Part shown: positions 57,001 to 64,000 of the stretch, one piece after another
How the letters are laid out: each line of letters starts with the position of its first letter
How positions within the stretch are numbered: the stretch's first letter is position 1
Source of the DNA: Symsagittifera roscoffensis
Lineage: Eukaryota > Xenacoelomorpha > Acoela > Convolutidae
Length of the DNA: 64,000 bases
Assembly (NCBI RefSeq): GCF_963678635.1
Contig: NC_087067.1
Coordinates: forward strand, 34,224,509-34,288,508
Reading direction: 5' to 3'
The notes under the pieces: model-generated
Seen by the model: only the letters and a program-made list of their open reading frames with translations
Database searches by the model: none
Told to the model about the DNA's origin: nothing
Position numbers and translations under genes: made by a program

Positions 57001-59412
57001 TCCCTTCATTTCAAAACTAAAAAATCAAACCAAGAAAATCAAATTTGACCGCAAACAAATTGAGAGGTGTTTTCTGTAAAAAAAAACAACAAAAAAAGCA
57101 TCACGAGCTATTTAAGAATCTGAACTACGTTCATTGACTCTTAATCATGTTGAGGTTTTGTAAAGTTCAAAGACTGTGTATCAGCTTTTTTTTGTAAGCT
57201 GATACCAATTAGAGAAAAACTACCTAACGAGGTCAAACTGTGCACTAATTAATGCACATTTTGTGTTTGTATATTGCTGAATTCCAGAAACAAGTCTATA
57301 ACTACGTTAAAAGTTTGTCTGAACAATCAAAGAGAAAGAAAGAACAAATGAAGAGCAAAGCGAGTGTCCTTGTTGCGGAATCCGCTTACAATTTTCAAAA
57401 AACATAGCTTGCTCCGTTATTTAGATGAAAAGGATTTCATTTTTTGGTAGGATTTAGCAAAAAAAAAAAATTTGTTTTGAAAAGTTTTCCTGACATCTTT
57501 AATGTTACACAGTTTGATAATACAGCTAAATATAGAGATCAGACACTTGGTAAAGAATAATTGACGTTATCGAAACCGAAAAAAGTAATGACTGAGTTTT
57601 TGTAAACTCCAACAATCGAATTTCCATGAAAAACACGAAAAGCCGCTTGCTGTGCGCCCAAAAAGGGTAAAATTGTATTCAATCCATTTTAAGAAAACTT
57701 TTAAAAACTGTTTGCTATTTTTAAAAAATATTTTGATTTATTAAAATTATGGAGCTTGTTTTGGTTTGATGTGTTGCTTTCACTTTTTATCAAATCAGTT
57801 TGATTTCTGTTTGTATATATATGTATGTATTTTTTTATTTCTGTGTCAATTGAGTAAATTAAATTTGAGTGTATTGTTTTCAATCAAACTCAATCGATAA
57901 GAAAATCAAGAAAGAGATAGATAGAGTATCAGGTAGAATGTTCCATTAAAATCTTTTAATTTTGAAATAGATAAGGTTTTGTTACAATCGAGTAATTGCA
58001 AGACACCCTTTGTTTCCCAGTACGACAAAAAAATCATAGCAAATTTTGAAATTTTGTTTAATTTTTCTTTTTCATCCCAAAATAATCACAAGTCATTTCC
58101 TACTCTACCAATAATCTAGTTGAACAATTAATGATCCCTATGGCTTGCCCTATTATAGGAGAACAGAAATGGTCCACCTTACCAAGCGTCTATCTTTATC
58201 AGATCAAAATATTATCGGTTTCAGAACCTTGAATTAGTCAAAATCCTATTTTTAGAAAAAATATGAAAACTTCAAAAATAATATTTTTTGAAAAAGAAAT
58301 CAGCAAAATCTTTTATTCCGAACTAGAAAACTTGACGCTCTGAACCTATGGTTCTACGCAAATCAATTGGTTCGCTTTTGTTAAGCTGATTGGTGGGAAC
58401 CATAATTAAACATTAGAGAATCATAAAAAATAATTATTTTTTATTGTTAGTTTTTTTTCGATTTTTTCAATTTTTTCAAATTTTTACATTAAATTTCAAC
58501 AAAGTTTTTTCGTCTCAGTTTTAGCTTCTAGCAAAAATTTGCTATACCACCTTGTTGCCCTACGATAGGGGAACAGAAATTTTTCTGAAAATCGTTCTGA
58601 TTGGCTATCTGAACATAATCCAGCGTGTGTACACTCTTTCCTGGTCGATTGCATGCAAAATTGAACAATTTCAAGCTAGAAACATAGAAAATTTTCAGTT
58701 TTAGATATTTTGATTTTTTTCAAATTTTTCAATTTTTTGTACTTGGCAATTATAAGTTTTTTATCTGGTTTATTGACTGCAATTAAAAAAATTGCTAGGC
58801 TACTGGTTTAACCTGTCACATGAAAACAGAAAAGGTCCCCATGGTGAACTGTCTTTTTGAATTCAATCAAAACTATCGATAACACTCATAGCATTTCTCT
58901 TCTTTTTTACTCAAAAAAAATCAATTCCTTAACACCAGATTTAAGTAAAGATTTCTTGAGTATAAAAAATAAGGTAACTTTATTGCAAAGGGTATACAAA
59001 CTGCGGGGGGGGGGGGGGGGGAAGAACGCCGCTTTAAAATAATTTGGTACTTAGCTTCAGACGAAGTGAAACTTTGCTTCTTTTCCAGCAGTTACGTGTG
59101 CTTAGCTTGTTCGAAGTAATTGTCCCTGTCTGTATCTGATTATTGTGTGGGGTTTGCTTTCTCAAGGAGAGTTTGTGTTTATTACTTTTGGGAAGAAAGC
59201 AAGACTGGTTTTCGATACCAGAGTGGGATAAGTTAAATGGTATTTGCAAAAAAACACCGGGGAAGCTTTTATGATCTGGTAATAAAATCAACTCATTCAT
59301 GGTAGATATATATTCTCAATAAAATAGAGTGAGTTTCATCCATTTCTGTGAACCAACTGTTTTATTCAATCACTTCAACTTAAATGAAATTGAAGAAAAC
59401 CCAGACAAAGCC
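51001..59412. other. Polinton right half: AT-rich, no genes seen
   Basis: Only short chance frames (51914-51726, 52074-52259, 55283-55017 and others). Parts of 54.9-57.2 kb share phrases with the 12-25 kb repeats (GAGCGTGAACC after CAAAATTCAAAT; CCAACAGACAGTTTCAAAAG followed by GTGAACGCAAG). It includes GCGGAATCCGC at 57385 and a run of about 18 G at 59004. The missing core genes would be expected here. Confidence 0.6.
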
Positions 59413-59755
59413 AAACAGGTTAGTTTTTTTTCTACATTTGCATAATGACGCGCTATGTCGAATCTAGATGCATCGAACTTTAACCAATCAGCAACATGTT
59501 TTTAGCGGCATGCTTACGTAGTCATACTTTAAGCGAGCTGCATTGAACTTTTAGCCAATCAGAAATCTTCGTTTTGAGGCAGAATTCAACACTCGGGTAA
59601 ACGACTAAGACCATGTTTGAACATGAAACCCTTTTCCGCGCTCCGAGAACAAAGTTTTTCCAAAATGTCAAAATGAGGCAAATAACAAGGGACAGGGTGA
59701 TTACGTCAAAATGAGGGAAGTTAGTAGGGACAGGATGATTAAGTTATATACTACT
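59413..59755 (-). repeat. Polinton right terminal inverted repeat
   Basis: Reverse complement of the left repeat. Differences include AACTTAATC for CATTTAATC and indels in the inner half. Confidence 0.95.
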
Positions 59756-59761
59756 TAGGTG
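59756..59761. other. Polinton target-site duplication, right
   Basis: TAGGTG lies directly after the ATATACTACT end of the element. Confidence 0.95.
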
Positions 59762-60580
59762 TATCCGTCAAACTTCTGGTGAAATTCTGACGCTTGCTTC
59801 TTCAGCTTTTCCATCACGAACGTAGGGTTCGTAGACAAAGGCATAAGCCCCGTAATCTTACGTGGGAGACAGCGCTTCGGCTTTTCCAGATTTATGATGC
59901 TAATCTATAAAAAACTAAAAGGATTACTTGTAATTCCACGTCGTTTTCTATTTTGATAAAATATTCCCTTGGGAAGAAATCAAAAGATTATATCGGTTGA
60001 TCTACCTGGCGTCTGAACTGATCAATTAGTGGAGCAACTCGAAACACCCCGTTTCCGAATGAATTGACAAAAAACTGTTGAGTCGTCACCAGGTTTTTGG
60101 TGTCCCGAAAAGCCCGCTGAACAACATAGTTCACATTGCTCTTTAATTGGATTCTGGCATCCGTATAGTACAATTTCATACCCTGTAATAGCCAGATTGG
60201 AATCTTGTGGGAGACGCAAGACACCATAAAATTGTGTGATCAAATCTAGTCATCAGTGTTTTTTATCAAGATAGTGATTTAGATTTACAAAGATACAAAC
60301 ATGCTCAGCTCCACGGTATCGTCTTCATTTTTTCCTCTATGTTGACAAACGCCTGGACGACATCATGTACCGTGGTGTTGATGATCATTTTCTCGAGCAT
60401 CTCTGTTCACGTGAACAGAAACGTGACAATGGCCCTGAACAAGGTCAATTGTAGTTTGTGGGTCAAGGTTCCGTTTCTTTTATTGTCGCAGTCATTCGAC
60501 TTCTCGACATTCTGTTAAATGACTTCTTTGAGAGTCTCGTTTATTATCGGGTTTTCGGCTCGGGAAGCTTTTACAGGTTG
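59756..60580 (-). pseudogene. SET gene exons upstream of the Polinton
   Basis: Exon 60580-about 60300 (acceptor TTTTAG) encodes QPVKASRAENPIINETLKEV, a TAA, QNVEKSNDCDNKRN..., a TGA, and TEMLEKMIINTTVHDVVQAF. Exon 60182-60006 (acceptor TATTACAG, donor GTAGAT) encodes 59 residues starting GMKLYYTDARIQLKSN. Exon 59904-59756 (acceptor TTTATAG) encodes NLEKPKRCLPRKITGLMPLS and ends in the insertion point. All are mostly helical; the family beyond SET is not recognised. Confidence 0.7.
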
Positions 60581-60624
60581 CTAAAATTGAATAAATTTTT
60601 TCTTCAACTTACAGTGTCGCCTAC

Positions 60625-61102
60625 CTTATCTGGCTCTGCATGATCCCTTTTGCGGCTTTCTGTGGTCTTGTGATTCCGTGCGATCATCGACTGCGTGGGT
60701 CCGTGGGAGTGTAGGTTTGCCTCTCATGGTCATGCGGTTGTCTTTCAACTTCTCGATAGTGGGGAAAAGCCGATGACCATGGAGAATTCGGATAAGGTGA
60801 TGCCGACATGTAGGAATCCAGGTAGGCTGGATAAGGCTGATACTGCTGAGACTGGCACTTATGTACCGTATAGGGGCCTGACAGGACATGTCGCAGAGGG
60901 GTATGTGGTTGCCCATTTGTCGGCGGAATTGGCGAGGCGAGAGGTCACGGGGATGCTCGCAAAGGGGTTACCGATGTCGGAGGACGAATGATGTTGTTTC
61001 TGGTGATGCGAGTGGTGACGGAGGCACAGGGATGTTAGAAGGCACTGCAAACAGTGACGAGGAACTTGAAGGCACTGAACATGAGCTTTTAGCGTTGGAC
61101 AT
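60625..61102 (-). pseudogene. SET gene first coding exon
   Basis: The ATG at 61102-61100 opens a Ser/Pro-rich frame (MSNAKSSCSVPSSSSLFAVP). After a frameshift near 60980 the frame is rich in Pro, Tyr, Ser and Gln (QQYQPYPAYLDSYMSASPYP). It ends, after another shift near 60690, in a basic piece (NHKTTESRKRDHAEPDK) at a GTAGGC donor. This looks like a disordered N-terminus. Plus-strand ORFs 60695-60991 and 60888-61106 overlap it; the splice sites and continuity with downstream exons favour the minus strand. Confidence 0.55.
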
Positions 61103-61538
61103 TTAACTTGATCATGTAAGTCTTTACTAGATTGGGATGAAAAATCAGAGATGCAACTAATATTGAGCACAAGATGAGGATGAACTGATTCCAATTTAGC
61201 GGCAAAGCTCCCACCGCTTGTCAGCATCAATTTAATCGAAACACCAGGATATCAAGATAAGAGTCCACCAAGGAATAGCTTTGACGCTTTCCACTCTTTT
61301 TAGCACACCAGGCGACTGAAGCATTTATGCAATAATGACTGCTTAAAGATAAGACGGCTAATTGATAATGAAGGCGTCCTACTGATAAGTAGAACTAGAC
61401 AGTGCAGTGCTTATCAGTGAAGCCGTCATTATAAGTTTCGCATTAATCTTGCACCAGGGAAACTGTCATTACTCAATTCTTGAACCAAGAATCATTTCGT
61501 TTCAATCATTCAATGGCTCCTCAGTTCAGACATTTATT
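61103..61538. promoter_or_regulatory. shared upstream region of two head-to-head genes
   Basis: About 440 bp separate the SET gene ATG (61102, minus) from the Tudor-like gene start (about 61540, plus). A bidirectional promoter is plausible from the geometry; I see no specific core elements. Confidence 0.35.
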
Positions 61539-61539
61539 A

Positions 61540-63078
61540 TGCAAGGTAAGACTTTTCGGTTAAAGGAAAAAGTACAAGTCCTCGATGCCGTCACTTCTAT
61601 CTGGAAAAGTGCTGTAATTTTATCGTTAATCAGCGATTGGAGCTTAAAAGTTAAATAGTCTGATTGGCCAGAAAGTGCCATAATTAGTGTCCCAGAAGAC
61701 AGCAAAGAAAACGCAGCAGCATGGAATATAAGAAAATTCCTTAAACACAATTATACTTGTGTTATCAGCAGAAGGCGGAACTCGAGAAAATAGAAACTAT
61801 CGTTCAACCCCAGACGGCTGCACAGGGACTCCATGGTCTTTTTTGAACATGCTGGGTTTGTCAAAAACGGATTCTCATCATCAACGACCCTTTCGTGTCC
61901 CGTTTGATCAACAAACCTAAGGAAAGTGCGGGGAATGGACTATCATGCAGTGGCAGTTTATACGTTAGGTACTCCGAGCTGAGAAACGAGTTACAAGGTG
62001 AGTCAAGGAAACAAAATCACTGCCAGACGATTCCATGAAAGTCTTGATTAAGGATGCTGAGAAATCTAGACACGAACAAAAACCCTCAGAGCCCAAGGCA
62101 AAAAAGACAAGGAGGAAAAACCGCAAGACGATATTTCGAGTCACCTTGATCATTTTGAGTTGCCAGAAAACGACATTCCCTTGAAGTTTGCTCCATGCAT
62201 CAACGGTGTTATATTTGTAAAATTAACATGGAACTAATCAAACGTGTAACTAATCACCTAATTTATCACATCCAACTATCTTTATATTTTGTATGATCTT
62301 CGATTTCATCTGACAACCTGAAATTGTAAAATGCATCTCCGGATGTAACTGATTCTTAATTTTATCGGTATTTAATATACCATATTCTAATTATACACGT
62401 ATTCTAATTTGTGATTTTAGCCTGGATCGACTATCTTGCGCGCCGGAGAAAAGTTCCGTATTGATTATTTGAAGTTTGATCATCCGAAGAAACGAGCTTT
62501 TGCTGGAATGAGTTCCATCGAAAAAGCGGATGTCACCCTGAGAGTATCTTCTGTATTGGCAGAGCTTGCTGAAGACAATTTTTGGGCTGTTTGTTTCAAT
62601 TTCGCTATTTTTCCAAAAACAAATATTATTTCTTCTTTTTATTCTCTTGTGCTTCAATTTAGAACAATTATAGCTGCGATTTGAGTAATTTTAATCATCA
62701 ATTAGCCAAGTTGGCAATAAAACAATGCGTTGACTTGATGGGGAAAACAGATTTAACTTTCATATTGTTTTCAGCTACACCAGTAACCATGAAGGACATT
62801 GGTTCATCATCCACACAGTGTGCTGCTAAAGTTTTGCGCAGTATAACCTCTGGACTTTTTGGATGCCATCAACCTTGGGATTCTGTGCTGGGGCAAAATT
62901 GGATTTGTTGCCAGCAAAAAACGAACGTGAGCTAGAACACAGAGATTTCCCCATGAGCACAATTCGATGCCATATAAATGCATGCCGTGGTAGATATGCC
63001 CACGAGGATAACTACCGAGAAGTATTTAGACATAATATAGCCAAGCCCGCCCAGGATTTTTTTAATGACTGGGAATGA
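61540..63078 (+). pseudogene. Tudor/Agenet-like gene relic
   Basis: From MQGKTFRLKEKVQVLDA (61540) the plus strand encodes a small beta-barrel-like module (WKSAVILSLISDWSLKVK, stop, SDWPESAIISVPED), with TAG where Trp is expected. A second module follows with frame changes (NPRRLHRDSMVFFEHAGFVK; INDPFVSRLIN; LYVRYSELRNEL). A basic stretch (KPSEPKAKKTRRKNRK) and an exon end at GTAAAA near 62214 come next. After acceptor TGATTTTAG (62421) comes PGSTILRAGEKFRIDYLKFD; another exon after TTTTCAG (about 62774) runs to the stop at 63078 (AKPAQDFFNDWE). Tudor/Agenet folds bind methylated residues or nucleic acid; this assignment rests on pattern only. Confidence 0.5.
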
Positions 63079-63450
63079 GCAACTTGAACTGTTTATGCTG
63101 TTTTTTGTCATGGCTGTTTTGTTATGACTGTTTGTTATTAATTTAGCTCTTTAAATTGACTATATTTTGCTGTATTATTTTTACTGTATGCAGTCTGAAA
63201 AATTTACAGTAAATTCAATTTAGTTTAAGAAAAATAAAAAAAACATGATTAACTACAGCTGAAAAAAATGTTAATTGCAAAAACAAAAATATGTTCCCGA
63301 AAAGTTTGCTTTACCAAACTATATGTTCGCAATTTGATTACACTCGAAAAAGGCTATGCCAAAGTTTTTATGCTTTAATTGAATTAATTGATTGAAATGA
63401 ATTGACTAAATTAGATGCGAGTTTACTTAATAAGTTTGTTCAACTTGTTC
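63079..63450. other. no gene seen
   Basis: AT-rich 3' flank of the Tudor-like relic, with AATAAA at about 63233 that could serve as a polyadenylation signal. Confidence 0.4.
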
Positions 63451-63454
63451 ACTT

Positions 63455-63645
63455 TGCAGGAATTGAGGTTGGGTTCAGGAATTCGGATCGAATTTGGAAT
63501 ACAGGAGTTGCGATCGAAGTTTGTGTGCAGGAACTGGGATCGGAATTGGGCTACAGGAAATGGGATGGAAATTGGGTTACAGGAACTGAGATCGAAGTTG
63601 CTGACAGTAATTGAGATCGAAGTTGGTGACAAGAATTGAGACCGG
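63455..63645. repeat. ~30-bp minisatellite (GGAACTGGGATCGRARTTGG)
   Basis: Six imperfect units (GAGTTGCGATCGAAGTTTG, GGAACTGGGATCGGAATTGG, GGAACTGAGATCGAAGTTG and variants). ORFs on both strands across it come from the repeat. Confidence 0.85.
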
Positions 63646-63729
63646 TAGCTGATCAACGTAGCTGAGATTGAACTTGTTGGCGAACACCTAGTAAATAAAA
63701 GATATAAAGGAAAACGTTACCACTTATAA

Positions 63730-63960
63730 ACATATATGTAAATAGAATCCGCAAACAAAATGCGGACTCCACATACAATTTGCGGATTGCACTGACAATT
63801 TGCGGATTCTACTTACAATTTGCTGCATATTCCACTTACAATTGCGGATTCCGGAACATCTCAATTTAACGATACAAAAGTTTTATCATTTGTTTAAGGA
63901 TTCCACAAACTGTTCTGGATTCCGCAAATACAGTGGCGGATTCCGCAAGTTCGCCTGTTT
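63730..63960. repeat. GCGGAWTCCGC palindrome cluster, right edge
   Basis: About eight copies in both orientations (TAGAATCCGCAAAC, TTGCGGATTCTAC, GGATTCCGCAAATAC, GGCGGATTCCGCAAG), the densest cluster outside the 28/30-kb duplication. Confidence 0.85.
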
Positions 63961-64000
63961 TTGAGCAATTTTGAGCGGTAAAGTGATTTAGGTATTTGTT

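Larger units (their letters stand above)
43986..59755. mobile_element. Maverick/Polinton DNA transposon, 15,770 bp, decayed
   Basis: Both ends are visible: AGTAGTATAT at the left and ATATACTACT at the right, long terminal inverted repeats, a 6-bp target duplication, and an internal protein-primed DNA polymerase. The AG/CT termini, length and 6-bp duplication are diagnostic of Polintons. The only recognisable genes are PolB and its attached C2H2 region, at the left; the rest is AT-rich repeat. No integrase (DDE with chromodomain), FtsK/HerA ATPase, Ulp1-like protease or capsid gene could be found by eye, so it was mobilised by other copies or lost those genes after insertion. Confidence 0.93.
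43258..61102 (-). pseudogene. SET-domain gene split by a Polinton
   Basis: Minus-strand exons: 61102-60625 (ATG 61102, Ser/Pro/Tyr-rich), 60580-about 60300, 60182-60006, 59904-59756, then, after the 15.8-kb insertion, 43985-about 43680 and 43493-about 43258. Introns of 44 nt (60624-60581) and 101 nt (60005-59905) have GT-AG ends. The reading frame crosses the insertion exactly: QKFDGYT continues with YEEVLLAVRSKQ once the element and one 6-bp duplication are removed. The last exon holds the SET start. SET proteins transfer methyl groups from S-adenosylmethionine to lysines. Stops in exon 2, a frameshift in exon 1 and a TGA in the SET exon show that the gene is dead apart from the insertion. 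Confidence 0.75.

Noticed and set aside
59034-59300. Minus ORF near the right Polinton end as a Polinton gene
   Set aside because: No motif of any Polinton core protein, short, and next to a long G run.
60695-61106. Plus-strand gene from MGPWECRFASH to LLALDI
   Set aside because: The opposite strand gives a Ser/Pro/Tyr-rich frame, a GTAGGC donor and continuity with downstream SET exons; the plus frame has no splice or domain support.

Overview
The window looks like AT-rich nuclear DNA of an invertebrate animal. The evidence is animal-type gene fragments with GT-AG introns (several only about 36-101 nt), a Ty3/Gypsy retroelement, a complete Maverick/Polinton insertion, tRNA-derived SINE-like repeats, many minisatellites, and no bacterial operons. 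I cannot name the species. Almost every coding region carries stops or frameshifts, so this is a gene-poor, repeat-dominated stretch full of relics.

Layout. 1-11.28 kb: a minus-strand Ty3/Gypsy element (Gag, zinc knuckle, protease, RT, RNase H, D35E integrase, then a weak third-ORF relic), running off the left edge. 11.3-25.2 kb: non-coding long repeats sharing a set of landmark motifs, with SINE-like tRNA-related segments, a 30-bp minisatellite open on both strands, an 820-bp MITE-like element, and one short coiled-coil exon. 25.2-26.7 kb: a second, plus-strand Ty3/Gypsy pol relic. 27.4-31.6 kb: a recent 2.04/2.10-kb tandem duplication whose end carries the tail of a degraded Artemis/SNM1-like gene (to 32.65 kb, minus). 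33.76-37.55 kb: a minus-strand, multi-exon JmjC gene relic with a C2H2-type finger, acidic exons and an RG-rich tail; one iron-binding His is replaced by Gln. 38.5-43.1 kb: nested direct repeats, including extra copies of a SET-gene fragment.

43.2-61.1 kb is the most striking part. A minus-strand SET-domain gene is split inside an exon by a 15,770-bp Polinton (43986-59755) with terminal inverted repeats of about 340 bp that begin AG, and a 6-bp target duplication (TAGGTG). Removing the element rejoins the host reading frame. The Polinton keeps only a frameshifted, internally deleted protein-primed family B DNA polymerase with an N-terminal C2H2 region; I see no integrase, ATPase, protease or capsid genes. 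Next to PolB is a nearly perfect 155-bp inverted duplication, then 0.66-0.68-kb tandem repeats.

61.5-63.1 kb: a plus-strand gene relic with a Tudor/Agenet-like module, head to head with the SET gene. The JmjC (eraser-like), SET (writer-like) and Tudor-like (reader-like) relics within 30 kb are the main functional theme. A palindromic GCGGAWTCCGC motif recurs in clusters at 28.3, 30.4, 42.7, 57.4 and 63.8 kb.
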